NCBI GenBank assembly: GCA_015680685.1
Contig: MNCI01014546.1
Span: 358,945-422,944, forward strand
Reading direction: 5' to 3'
Source of the DNA: Gnetum montanum
Taxonomy: Eukaryota > Streptophyta > Gnetopsida > Gnetales > Gnetaceae
Length of the DNA stretch: 64,000 nucleotides
The first letter of the stretch is position 1, and each line of letters starts with the position of its first letter. This document shows positions 46,560 through 58,146 of this stretch, piece by piece. The translations under genes and the position numbers were made by a program. The notes under the pieces are model-generated. The model ran no database searches. It was not told the DNA's origin and saw only the letters and a program-made list of their open reading frames with translations.

Positions 46560-47780
46560 AAACACTCATGTGGCTCGTTGGTTGAGGTGTGTTCTATGTT
46601 ATCGAGTCTCGAGTGATCAATTATGTGGACAGTGAGCCCATTACACCCACTCATCTATTTTACAAATAAGAGGTTCTGTTCATTACAATGATATTCTTGA
46701 CATTTTTAAAACTTAAAATTAATTTTGTGTTCATTGTACTCAGAATGAAGAAGGATGGACCAAGAGGGAATGATTAGGGTGTGACATCAAGGGAACTTGC
46801 AGATTCTCTTTGGTGACATTTGTGAGAGTTATCATGCAGTGTGGTTGTAGATCCTTGTAGATCCTTGTAGATCTAATGCAAAATGGGAGTAAGAGTAATC
46901 AAAGGGCACTCAAAATCAAATGCTGTTCTAGGGGGTCCCATTGGAAAGACATGCATCCATGCCTGAAGGTTGGCAGCTTCTCTGGATTTAGCAAATGAAA
47001 AAAAAAGAGAGAAAAAGAAAAAGAAAAACAAAGAAAAGTGCCATAAAGCAAAAATCACTCCTCCCTTGAATAAAATGCCAAGTGATCGTACACCTTGTTG
47101 TTATGGTACTCTCATAGTTGCTTATCATGAGATGAAACAATGCAATGTCACTGATTAGAGGAATGGACTTGGTCCTGATCTTGGAGCGATGGGTTAATGA
47201 CACATTAATCATGCTTTACACGTAGGATTCATTGTGCCCTAGGTCAGTCACCTCATGTCCCAATCTCTACAACCCCTTCTGTAGTCCGTCTCACCTCGTT
47301 GTTCATGTAATTGTAACTCATGTCTTGTGTAGTGTAGAATTCTTACCTCATTCTGGTGATACTCACATGTGTGTGTTTTGTGGAACTAGTGTGGATTACA
47401 TTTAACCCTTCTAGTGCCTACGGACATTTTAAGTGTGGTTACGCAAGGGCATTATAGGTTGGAACCTACTTTGGGGAGGATCCACTTGCGTAATTCTATA
47501 ATTTGCACTCATAATCCATCTTCCACACACCATTTATTACCCTCGACATATTATCAACAATGTTCTTTCCCTTATTACTATCCCTCCAAATTCCAACGTT
47601 CCTATGAACCATCACATGCCATTTTTCTCTTTCTTACCACCACATATCATTATTCATGCCTTCAAAAGTAATTGAATTACCCTAGAACCCCTTAACAATA
47701 GCCCAATGTCCTAAGTTTACAACGTCAATTTCAGGAAACTCTTTAAAAATTTAGTATCTTTCATTGTGCCCAATATCAAT
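46560..47780 (+). other. Conserved non-coding block of element D
   Basis: Aligns with the reverse complement of A 16560-17760: GGGGGTCCCATTGGAAAGAC near 46930, ACCTCATGTCCCAATC near 47260, GGGGAGGATCCACTTG near 47475. A purine tract lies at 46995-47040. ORFs here are short and unlike known proteins. Confidence 0.5.
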
Positions 47781-47856
47781 AAAGCCGAGATATCACGTAC
47801 GTAATGTGTCATACGCGATATAGTGGCTGATGCAATTTCCTACAAGCTATATATAC
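47780..47856 (+). promoter_or_regulatory. Putative internal promoter of element D
   Basis: TATATATAC at 47848-47856, preceded by GAGATATCACGTACG and CATACGCGATATAG (47787-47823). CATACGYGATAT also occurs in the D LTR just upstream of its TATA box (43519-43530). The ATG of the 3' ORF is about 490 bases downstream. Confidence 0.5.
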
Positions 47857-48027
47857 GTGACCCCCCGCATCGCTTACCATCATTTTCAACTATTCACGTG
47901 GGGGAGTTTTTTGAATTTTTTCTCTACGACTTGTGATTACGCGACCCTTGCCTTTATACCTATATCTCATCCACTGGTACTCTGATTTTCATTTCGTCTA
48001 AACCTACTTGAACCTAGAGTGTTCAGC

Positions 48028-48046
48028 TTAGTCATGGGGGAGGGGC
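48028..48046 (+). promoter_or_regulatory. Internal purine-rich tract of element D
   Basis: CTTAGTCATGGGGGAGGGG, close to the terminal tract TTTAGTCGTGGGGGTA (51322-51337). Confidence 0.45.
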
Positions 48047-48347
48047 ACACATCGAATAGCACATAATTTTTGAAATTCATCATCGCCCAAAGGAAATATT
48101 TAAGGGTAATTATTTGTAAAATTAAGAATAAAATGTATCAAAAACAATTTCATTCCCTTAGCTATACCAGGAAATTAAATTTGGAAACCACCTAAGCAAA
48201 GAGGACTTAACATTATAATCTTTCGAGGACATGTTCTTTCAATAATTAACATCACACAGAAATAAAGTAAATCTATTAAGGCAAGCAATAAGGTATAACC
48301 TAACTTTGGTAACAACCTTACTAATGATTGGCCCCATGTGATTGTAG

Positions 48348-51146
48348 ATGGCCTTGAAATGAGAACAACAGAAAGGTCCTACTCAAGGTGGGAGCAAACG
48401 ACCTAGGAGAGGAGGAAGACAAGATCTTGCCGAAAAACATGTAGAGCAGGAGGAATAATCATTTAGCATCTACCAAGAGGACCCTATTACTGTAATCAAT
48501 GTAGGTAGAAGGAGGGTCTACTACAACTCTTGAACAGGGACAACATCTCACATTGCCCCAGGAGTGCATTTAGGCTATCCATGAAAGCTCTACATTCACT
48601 GCGGTGATTGTGGAATTAAATTTTGAATCTTTCATAGAGTTCACTCTAGAGGCTGTTAGGGACCACCTCAAAGGGTCCCCATTATGACTTATCCTCTTTG
48701 AAAGTGGTGCCTGGTCCTTAGGGGAAACATACCAATTTTGGCACAATAAAGAACAAGGCACCATGGTTAACATTTTTGGTGTGACTGTTGACTTCTCTAA
48801 TTAGGACATTTCGGAAGTATTAAACCTTCTGAATACAAGGCCCAAGGTTGCTTAGTTGTCTACCCGTTCAGACCTTGATGTGTGACGAGTTTGGTTAGAA
48901 AGGACATATGGCAAGGAAGATAAGACGTTTGGGGAGTTGACGATGGAAGAGAGGATCTATTTCAAAATTGGAACATATCACCTCTTTCCCACTAAGGGCT
49001 TAAAAAGGATTTCAACATATGCAGCTAGGGGATGTGCAGTGTTGATGGGAAAGGTTAATGCTAACCTACCTCATCTATATTTTATGGAGATCCTGAGGCA
49101 ATTTGAAGAATGGAAGACAGGGAAGCTTGTGTTACCCTTCCCTTGCCTTATCAGGAAGCTGTGTCGATGTGCTGGTATCAGAGGATACACTAATGATGTT
49201 CTCTGAAAAGCCCAAAATGCTTCATATGCTAAATTGTTAAAGCCACCAGCCGTAAGAAAAATCACTGGTGAGACACTGGGACTAGAACAAGAAAAAGAAT
49301 AGAAGGTGGGGCCAACTGCAACTCAACTTGCAGGACCCAGCCAACTTCCAAGTACATAACCCAACCAAGAACAAGAAGTAGAGCCTAGCATGGGCTAGAA
49401 GGATCAACCACTACCGCTGCAGCAAGATTACAGACCATCAATGAGCCATCTCAGGGCCATCGCTGAGACAGTCAGTTGGGAAACTTGTGATGATGAAAAT
49501 CTCTTCCACGTCATCGATGATGTCATACAACTCGAAGTTTCTTTGGATTGTGCAAGGGGTGAAATGTCCATCCATATGGGAGGAGGGGAGAGCACTTGGT
49601 CACAACAGATCTCAGGGAACATTGCATCTTTCCAAGTGTAATTAGAAACTGGCGAAGGGGCCACAATGGTGGTCATGCAACACCAGGATGCAGTGAGATT
49701 TGCAGATGTGGTCGTATACCACATTAAAGAATCATTCAATGTACCTATTGTGCCACCGGCATATCTCACAGGAGTACGGGATGCTCAAACTTTAGCCAGA
49801 ATCTCAATGACTCTTGTGGGACATGAGGATGTACTTGATCAATTGCTACAAATAGGACAAGTAATGACGTCCTTGTTTGACATCCCTCAAGATGTGACAG
49901 CAATTCAATCAGACCTCATTTCCACCAAGGGAAAGCTGGTCTTGACAAAAATGAGGGTAGAGCATGCTGAAGTAGAAGTGCAAAAATTGCAAGAAAGGCT
50001 CGTGACCCTGTAGGCAGCACAGTGGGATCCCTCTCAATTCATTCCCGTGAACCAGTTGGACACTTTTCGAACTGAGCAACTCACCAAGCTATTAACAGAG
50101 AATAAAAAGGTGGTAGAAGAAAAAGAGAAGGCTATTTGGGATGCCTCTACAGCACAAGTGTAAACCCATGTGCATACAAAGGCACTCAAGGCCTTACAAG
50201 AGGAAAAAAAGAAGCTTGTTGTCAACAACCTTCGGTTGACCTATGTGGAAAAGCAAAAGAATGTTCTCGAAGAACATTTCTATAAGTGGCCAGAACAATT
50301 CATTCGAATCAACGAAGACATGAACTGTTTAGCTAGGGAGAATCGAACCCTCTTAATGGAGGAGGTATGTGCCATTTGCCAAAAGATAGCTATCGAAATA
50401 AGCGCGTGGCCAAATGAGGCTAAACTGCATGAAAAGCCCAAGGAGCACTTCCGGGAGCAGGTGTGAATGTACAAATAGATCATTGAGAAGGAGATCCATA
50501 TGGCCAAGGCCCACATCAATTCTATCAGTGCTCAACACACTAACTAGCAAGCCATATTGCACACATATGCAATTGCCCACTAGGCAGAAGTTAAGAACCG
50601 GGACCTACAGATCGAAAATCTTATAGAATACATGGAGTTGGCAAACTTGCGATATGCCAACCTTGCCATGTTAATAGCAGGGCACCCGAGAATAGAGCTA
50701 GAGCAATAGGTAGCCACCACCTACAGCAAATATGACATAGAATTTGCAAAATGCAAGAAGATATTACAGCAACTGGAGATTGCAAATTCTGAACTTGAGG
50801 TGGTTAAAGCAAGCTACCAAAGACAAAAAGGTGTCACAACAGATTTGGCTTAGTAGCAGTTCACAGATTTCCAAGAATAAAAAGACAAAGCTAGAGCCTA
50901 CAAGGTGGAGCGACAAGTGTTTGCGGCTTGGTATGTCAAGGCAAATCAAATGTTTTTGCAATTACCCTGCCCATGGGAAGTGCTGACTCCATCAAATATC
51001 AGAACATTAGCATGGACAGCATAAGACCCCTGAATCAAAGAGAAGAAACTCCAGGCCATACTTCAATGCCATCAAGTCCCAAGACATGGAGCACAAGACA
51101 AGGAAAAGCACCCATGGAGGAGCCACCACCACCAGGAACTACATGA
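48348..51146 (+). pseudogene. Extra 3' ORF of element D (plant-transposon-protein-like domain and coiled coil)
   Basis: ATG at 48348 (MALK, then a stop, EQQKGPTQGGSKRPRRGGRQ) to TAA after KAPMEEPPPPGTT at 51146, about 930 codons with frame changes. Domain 1 (48600-49200): FESFIEFTLEAVRDHLKGSP-like, MTMEERIYFKIGTYHLFPTK, MGKVNANLPHLYFMEILRQF and KLVLPFPCLIRKLCRCAGI, similar to 'putative plant transposon protein' domains. Domain 2 (49666-49860): VVYHIKESFNVPIVPPAYLT. Then a coiled coil of about 300 residues (49900-50900). Several stops are TAG at likely Gln codons (50012, 50581, 50707, 50851, 50854). The best copy of the three; role unknown. Confidence 0.65.
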
Positions 51147-51319
51147 GTTCCATCAATTTTGTAGTTGTAGGATTTTCTTTAGCATTCTTTGTGTTGTGTC
51201 TTAATTTTGTTTTGATTCCACACTGCGGCATGCACCCATTCTCACCATTCAATAATCCCATATCTATCCACTATGTAATCAATAAAGTTTGTTCTCATTG
51301 TAACTCGAGGACGAGTTTT

Positions 51320-51337
51320 CATTTAGTCGTGGGGGTA
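51320..51337 (+). promoter_or_regulatory. Polypurine tract region of element D
   Basis: ATTTAGTCGTGGGGGTA directly before the 3' LTR. Confidence 0.6.
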
Positions 51338-52120
51338 TGATGAGTTATCATTTCGTTGGCCATGATATCGCAACCTATCTCCTCATCTATAAATAAGAGG
51401 CAGGCAGATTGGAGTTCAATGTGTTAAGTTTTGATTTTAGCTCTAAGTGTTAAAGTAGGGACTTTTTGTCAGTTCTTCTCTCAACCCTTTTCTCCTAGTG
51501 CATGCCTGCAGTGTGGTGATTGTAATTGTATAGCATCCTTATTCAAGTGTGACGTACTTGGACATGCACATGACCTGAAATAAAGATCGAGATTACTTCA
51601 TCATTACAGCATTCACGTAGCTTATTTATTTATTTATTTATTTGTTATTTACTGCTTTCTTAGTTAATCTCTCTTCACCCTAAACTCCTGTTAACGCGGA
51701 ATGAGTATGACTTGATTATGAGCATTTAAGTGTGACTACTTGGTAACCCAGTAGCGTACCTAGGATCTGTGCTTGGTAATCCCAATCGAAGTCCAAGATG
51801 TGTATGGATGATTGAGGAACAAATGCTCACTGCACTTAGGCTAGTTCAGACTCTCTCACCCTCTCTCTCTTTTAGCTTAATTAATATTATTTTCCATTAT
51901 CTCTAAGAGTAGAAGTAGTATAGGAACATATCATACACCTCACTCTGGACTAAACCATACATGACAAAGTTAACACTAGTCTAGATAGGAAGACAACGAA
52001 CTGCGACCTAAGAATAACTGTCTAGATACCACAACTAGTCCGTTTGCGAAGTTCGACTGGATCATGCATGAGACGCTCGTATTTGTATGATTGAGTGTAG
52101 GAGTACCTCGCCACTCATCA
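51338..52120 (+). repeat. 3' LTR of element D
   Basis: 783 bases, TGATGAGTTATC to CACTCATCA, TATA box at 51388-51395. It differs from the 5' LTR by scattered substitutions and a few short indels. Confidence 0.8.
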
Positions 52121-52229
52121 AGTGTGCTTTTCTTAGGGTTATGAAATTTGACTTTGTGTTTTAAGTACAACAAACTTTGAGAAATCAATTACTAAGCATA
52201 CATTGACTTGTCCTCGGCAATGATGCTAA
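52121..52229 (-). promoter_or_regulatory. Leader and primer-binding site of element C
   Basis: Minus strand: TTAGCATCATTGCCGAGGA after the 5' LTR (primer site 52229-52211), then leader sequence matching 38130-38250 of copy E. Interrupted by element D. Confidence 0.55.
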
Positions 52230-53087
52230 TGATGAGTGGTGGAGTAATCTAACACCCAACTATACAAGATACGAGTGTTCACACAGCCTGATTGTAATCC
52301 ATGGATGAGGCAATGTGAATATACTAGTAATTGGTTCAAGTTTAAGATCATTTTCTTCCCACATGGAGATAGTATAATCTATGCATATGGTATAGCTCTC
52401 AATGAGGTGTATGATAAGCGATGTTGTGTTGGCCATATCTCCTAGCTACAATGGTAAACTGTGAAAATGATTCTAAGTCTAGAAAAGCGGCAAAACAATC
52501 TACTCTAGCCTAGAGAGATGAGCATCCATTCCTAGCTTGTTGTACATGCCTTTGGCTCATGTAACCGTTATTGGGATTACCAAGTGAGTTCACTACTAAG
52601 TGAATCAAGTGAAACCACTACTAGGTTACCAAATGATCACACTTAATGCTCAAAACTAGTTGTACTCATTCTGCTTTACTAATGAACAAAAAAAGTAAAG
52701 TACTTAGAAATGTAACTAATTAAACGAGGAAAATAGTAAGAATTATGCTAAGTAAAACAATAAGGCTAGATGGATGCTGCAATGATGGAAAGCAATTTGT
52801 ATTTTTATTTCCATCATGAACTATGAGACTTTGGACAACTGCTCAACATCACATTGCAGGCATTCACTCTATTGCCAAACTACGAAAACAAACTGTAAGA
52901 GTCTACTTAAGGTTGGAATGAAAAGTTGTTTGGACCGTGCACCTAAGTGTCATATTTATAAGCTTGCATGTGTTCATGATATCGGATATCCAACATTGTA
53001 GCTTGTGCCCCCAATATCAGGGATTCGATATTGTGGCTCTGATATCAGATGCTCGATATCGTAGTTGGTCAAAAACACTATTTATCA
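52230..53087 (-). repeat. 5' LTR of element C
   Basis: 858 bases, partner of 26059-26948. TATA box (minus) 52960-52953. The upstream cluster carries several GATATC/CGATATCG-type repeats (52978-53065). Confidence 0.75.
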
Positions 53088-53660
53088 ACACTAGAAAGGG
53101 TGGTTCTATGTGAGAATGATTTTGCCTAAAAAAATTAGAACATTGAGATGGATATTCTACATTACAATATAAGGCAGCTTCATAAGAGTATAAAAAACAA
53201 GGTAGTTTTGTGCATATGAAGTAACTTAACAAGAAAGAAACAAATCTACCCAGATAGCATTAGAGAAGAAATCAATAAAAAAAAACTTATTTATCTGCTC
53301 CTATATCCTATCACCTAGGATGTCAAATCAGTGGAACAAGATTGGGCTCCCATTATTTTAGAATTGAAGAAAATGGGTCTAGATTCAAAGAGAAGAGGGA
53401 AACTATCATTTATGCAATCAAAGAGTAGTTGAAGATAAGCATCACATATTTCTAGAATGTCCTGTTCTTGTACAAAGTCTCCATAAATGGCAAATTATAG
53501 CTAGTACTTTAATTGAGTTTTTTGAAATAGCACCAAGAAAAGAAAACCTGGTAACTTTATTAATGAAGTGTTTACTTCACATACTATATATATTTCTTTT
53601 GCGTGGTACATCATATGAGTCTCTGACCTAATAAAAAGCATTTCAATGTTAATTTTGTAA
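53088..53660 (+). pseudogene. LINE, C-terminal part 3 (after element C)
   Basis: Right of the C element, plus-strand frames read NIEMDILHYNIRQLHKS, WAPIILELKKMGLDSKRRGK and a decayed HHIFLECP-like motif (about 53440-53465), matching the C-terminus of LINE ORFs in order after part 2. So 26059-53087 is a single composite insertion in the LINE. The LINE's 3' end lies near 53650 and is not sharply defined. Confidence 0.6.
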
Positions 53661-53776
53661 TCTTTCTTTTTATCTAAAAAATCAATACTTTTTTGAATGA
53701 TTTATTGCAACTTTTATGACAGTGACTTAATATACCATGACATATATACACTAAATGGAAGGACACTGCTGTGTTA

Positions 53777-53902
53777 AGAAATTAAATTGGCCCTTTGTTT
53801 GTCAGTCAGTGAGCGATATAAAATTAACATAAAAAGGCGCATAGAAATTAAATTGGCCCTTTGTTTCAGTGAGTGATATAAAATTAACATAAAAAGGCGC
53901 AC
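53777..53902. repeat. Tandem duplication of a 66-base unit
   Basis: AGAAATTAAATTGGCCCTTT starts at 53777 and again at 53843, followed in both by GATATAAAATTAACATAAAA and AGGCGCA. The second unit lacks six bases (GTCAGT). Nearly identical, so recent. Confidence 0.8.
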
Positions 53903-53911
53903 CTTCTATGC

Positions 53912-55680
53912 AGAAAGGAGAGTTATATAAATATATATATATATGGAACAGTATCAAACTCTACATCTTTCTTGTGTGGTATTGTTTGATTGGTTCAAAT
54001 GATATTGAAGTGTCAATCATGGATTGTGTTGTGTGAATTCCATGCGAGGTAGCAGTACAATTGTGACAAATTTTTTTAAAAAATTGGTAAAAATCGTTTA
54101 GTGATTTTAGGGTTTGCAATACTTGTTGTAGTTTCAATGGAGAAGGTTACTTTGGAATATTTAATTTGCCTTTATAAATTGCTGGGCCTTGTTTTCAATG
54201 CACAGTAATATCATAATAGAAATTTTTAATTTCTAGAATTCAAAATATGTTACAAAATGTACCCCATTGCTAAGGAGAAAGGACTCTGCCTAAGTATAAA
54301 TTTCAAAGTTATTAACATATATATATATATATTAAGGTTCTGTCAAGTTTAAATTTTTGATTGACATGCATTATTACTTGTTAAGTATTTTAGGGCTCAT
54401 ATTTGGATCAGAGCTGGTAGTTTTATCAACAGGTTTTTCTGAGTTCATATTGTCTAAGAATGAAAGATAGATTCATCTACTAAGGAAAGAGGGGATATGC
54501 AAGTTAGCTGAGTTACCTTGATGATGATCAACATGTTTTTCTTAAAGCAAACATTCAAGTAAACATATAATATTTCTGCTAATAATTTGTATAATTTATA
54601 TTTATTGTATCAAGTGATGATTTGTATTTATTCTTATTTATACTAATTGCTAGGATAAAGTATGGAGGGCACAGGTTTAGGAAGTCAGAGACAATCTTTG
54701 TGTTAAAATTCTGGGTGCCCTGCAACATTTCTTTCTGCTCTGTTTTTCAAACTTCTAAAGTGCTACTTCTGTATGAGGTAAAAGCCATGATTCCCGATTA
54801 TTTGTCTCTGCCGCTAAAGTTGCATAAGGCCATGAAGATTCTGTCCTGATCTTACCATTTTTCATGATCATCAGAGAAAAGTAAATTGTTGGGTCCGCAA
54901 GGAACACTAATCACTAACTTTACTCTTTCACATTAGTCTTGTAATCAAAGTTATTGTCTTTAAGCTTTTCCCTTCCAAAATTGCCATGACAGGCAAGTAG
55001 TAAACTTCAAAAGATACGCTTTACTTATTTATACATATATAATAAAAAAGAAAATAGATTTTCAATTTGATATTTTATTTTTAATTTTATATTTGGCCAT
55101 TTTAAAATCCTGTAACATGCAAAGTAGCATTGGGATCCTCTAAAGTCTATATTTCATAAATCTAACCGATGTGCTTTTTGCAAACCGCGACTTGCGTTTT
55201 CCATTTTGTATTAGGGGTGGCCTAACCCGGATGAACTCTGCCATGCATAAAATTTTCAAGATTATTTTTTTAAAAACAAATATTGCCGTTAAGTTTGAAG
55301 TTAAATCAACTTATCTGTTGCTTTCCACGAAGCGCAGCAGTTTGCAGGGAATTGTACAGTGAAAACACCAAAATGAAATGCTTTTTCAGCAAATTATGCT
55401 CAATCCCATTTGATCATTTAAGGTTGAATGCATGGGTAAAACATAAAAGAATAATATCAAAGTTTACCGATTGCTTGGAAATGTGGCCCACATTAAAAAG
55501 GTAAAGTAGTACCTGGCAAACGACATTTCCACACGACAAGACATGGCATCATAGCTCTGATTTGGCTTGAATCAAGCCTTTTAAAGTAACTTAAACATGA
55601 AGAAACAATTAGGCAGAGCTATGCGCAAATTCAAGGCTACTCATGGTAGGATGGTAATTTGGTAGTGTTGCAGATAGATA
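53912..55680. other. Host-like DNA without a clear gene
   Basis: AT microsatellites at 53929-53945 and 54316-54334. One acceptor-led stretch (54654-54850) reads DKVWRAQV, EVRDNLCVKILGALQHFFLL and DSRLFVSAAKVA in one frame with stops between; it could be a decayed exon but I do not recognise it. Otherwise nothing seen. Confidence 0.3.
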
Positions 55681-58140
55681 AAAGCTTTGATTGGTGAAAA
55701 GCTAAATCCAAAGCATTGCTTGTTGGTGTATGGGCATTCTCCACTTTTCCTTTATAAGGCCAGCTATTCCTGCAGATCGGTTGGAGTTATTTTCTCACCT
55801 TGTGCTAGACCTCGCTATTGCATTCAGTCAAAGGATCCGCAGAAAAAGGAAGTCGAGTTTGTTTCCGGTAATTATTTCTTGTTGCCCATGATGTTGCCAA
55901 ATGTTTTCGGTATTCTTAGTTCCAGTGTTTGTAGATGCTTGGCGCCTACTTCTATTGCAAGCTCAACTGTAATGGTTTCTGAAGAAATAATATCTATACC
56001 ATTTTACATGCTGGTATCAATGGTAATTCCCAGTTCTTTGGGATTTAGAGTAGTTGAGATTGGAAACCAACAAAATTCTGCCAGTCGAACGTGGGTATTT
56101 AAGGGGGAAAAGTTCCATGCAGTGATTTTCCTGCAGCTTGTTTGCGGGTTTGTTTTCAACGACTTGACAGATTTTTTCAGGATCATTATCATTTTTTATC
56201 TGTATTCCAACTCTTTTTGACAAGTTTAATTCATTTTGGATAAACGTACGGATAATTTGTGTGACCTGTGGTCTAGTGCTTCAAGTGAGTCATTACAGGA
56301 TTCAATTTTGAAATAGATATCCATAAACTTTCAAATATGTCAAGTTTTGGACTGCATAACTAGAAGACGTTTTCAAATGATTCTAAAGCCTTTCTTAAAA
56401 TTTGGAGATATACAATATGGGAGAATAATAATGTACTGAATCTAAATAACAATAATCAAGATTTTCTCCCTGCTGGTTGACCCTGAATAAATTAAGACAT
56501 AAAACATGCTCTTAGTAATATTCCTTTCTTTTTCTTTTATTTTTTTTAGTGTTTTAATAAGTGGATGAGATGAGAGTCCTTGCTGTTTCTGCAGTGGCAA
56601 AACATTGAAGTTTACCTTATAAATTTTAAACAAACAATCTGACCCCATACACTAAGCCATATTAGTTTTATTTTTCTACTTGAATCTCTTATAATATATT
56701 CTGAATTCCTCCACCTATACAAATGCAAACCACACTGATAGGGCAATTCCAGTGTCTTAATGATCGTAGTAGTCAAAAGGAATTCAGGTAAAATTACAAA
56801 GTAATTGAGTATCTGGAGACTGACACGAATGATAACTGCGTTTGGATGTGCAGCTATAGGTCCTTTATTTCTCACTTAACTTTATTATTGCAAAGAGGCT
56901 GATGTTTTCTTCTCCTTTTCTTTTTCTCTTTTCATCCTCTGATGTTTCTACTATGGTTCTTCCTTATCATGGTATGCTCAGAATTAAAGCGTTGACAAAA
57001 TGGTGTAAATTATGTATAATGTTTTTTCCAAGAATCTGTTACACCATTAATGAAAAAAAAACCTTTTGTAATTTTAGAATAAGAATAAAGACATCATATA
57101 GGTCATCATGACAATAATGGAGTAACTGGGATAGATGATGCTATAGATACTCCAAACCACTTGGTTCCCAATTCAAGTCAGTGAAATCAAAATCATCACA
57201 ATTACAGGCCTAACCTCAAAGCTCCCACCACATGATAGCAAGGTTAGGCAAATAATCTCTAATGCATTTTCCTTGCATCAAAACTAATTACTCTGGAATG
57301 AAGTAAATGCTAGACAAATGTATTGTGCATGGTTTTCTTTTTGATTTTTCATGCCACCAGAAAGCATTACGAGAAATGTTTCAAGGCATCAATTATTTTC
57401 CCTTCTATGGACACTTTTGTTGGAGAGAAAATATTCTGGATCTCTTTAATGTTAAAACTCAGAGCAAAGGTTGTGGTCATGGAATCCACTGGTGTGTTCG
57501 GGTACTAATGCTGGTCTTTGAACCCAATACCCTTCCGTGCAAAACCAGCTGTCCAATGACCTGTGCTCTTTAATATTAAATTGTTGCACACCCTTTGTTA
57601 TGTGATTTAATAGTTAGTTCCTTTAAATTTTTCAATTTTTTAATTATTTAATGGAATTATAACTTGCATCCTTCAGTTCACAGGTTTAATCCTAATCCAG
57701 TGTACCAAGATGTACAGGAAATTTCTTTTAGTTGTATCATTTTCCCCCAAAACTATAGTACATTGTTGATTTTCCACTTCATGTTCATGTTCATTTTTCT
57801 CATTTGTTATGCCTTTTGAGTTTTAGCTTATCTGGTGTGCTGTCTTTGATTTTTATCTTTGTGGTAAGAGTCTTAATACAGAAACCCCAGGTTATAGATT
57901 CAATTCTGATAGGCAATGCTGAATTATGGATTTAAAAAAAATTCTATAAAAAGAATTTTGAAATTACTCTATTTGAGACATCCAAGAGATCTTAGTGTAT
58001 GTAAGTATGAGACATCCAAGAGATCTTAGTGTATGTAAGTAAAAAATTCAGTTTGAATTTCAGATTTTTAGAATTGGTGAATTCTTGTGGGATAATACCA
58101 TCACTTTCCTCTTTCAAACCCACTTACGTAACATCCTTTT
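55681..58140 (+). other. Possible 5' gene region with candidate exons, unassigned
   Basis: An ATG at 55730 opens 46 codons (MGILHFSFIRPAIPADRLEL) to a donor-like CCG|GTAATT at 55867. A second candidate follows an acceptor at about 57358 (GCCACCAG). Neither has a recognisable domain, and two other frames are also open at the first site (55687-56220). These could be upstream exons of the Hsp70-like gene or chance ORFs. Confidence 0.2.
57975..58042. repeat. Two tandem copies of a 34-base unit
   Basis: GAGACATCCAAGAGATCTTA followed by GTGTATGTAAGTA, repeated at 57975 and 58009 with essentially no change. Confidence 0.85.
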
Positions 58141-58146
58141 GTGCAG

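Larger units (their letters stand above)
43485..52120 (+). mobile_element. Element D: plus-strand non-autonomous relative, youngest insertion
   Basis: LTRs 43485-44289 and 51338-52120 are much more alike than any other pair here. Flanks are AGTAT (43480-43484) and AGTGT (52121-52125), a 5-base duplication with one change. Order: LTR, primer site, gag, pyrimidine tract, non-coding block, internal promoter, 3' ORF, polypurine tract, LTR. There is no protease, reverse transcriptase or integrase. It lies in the untranslated leader of element C in opposite orientation: C leader sequence resumes on both sides when compared with 38130-38269. Confidence 0.85.
26059..53087 (-). mobile_element. Element C: Athila/Tat-like retrotransposon carrying nested insertions
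   Basis: The outer LTRs 26059-26948 and 52230-53087 are clearly a pair: both share GGCCATATCTCCTAGCTAC and neighbouring indels that the LTR at 38270 lacks. Their outer flanks are adjoining parts of one LINE. The flanking 5-mers (GAAAT and ACACT) no longer match. The minus-strand interior holds leader, gag, protease and partial reverse transcriptase (43445-39141), then an orphan LTR and a second gag-protease-pol set (39140-31960), and the 3' ORF. Plus-strand element D sits in the leader. Confidence 0.7.

Noticed and set aside
46990-47040. Lys-rich purine tract as a coding or nuclear-signal peptide
   Set aside because: Low-complexity AAAG run inside the conserved non-coding block; frames on both strands are short.
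11996-53087. Env-like or viral glycoprotein in the 3' ORFs
   Set aside because: The position suits an env-like gene, but no signal peptide, transmembrane helix or cysteine pattern is visible. The protein is basic, globular and coiled-coil.
55205-55235. AGGGGTGGCCTAACCCGG as a hAT terminal inverted repeat
   Set aside because: No matching inverted copy or 8-base target duplication found nearby.
55687-56220. 177-codon plus-strand ORF
   Set aside because: It begins at TTG, no ATG precedes the open part, other frames are open too, and there is no recognisable domain. At most it overlaps a 5' exon.
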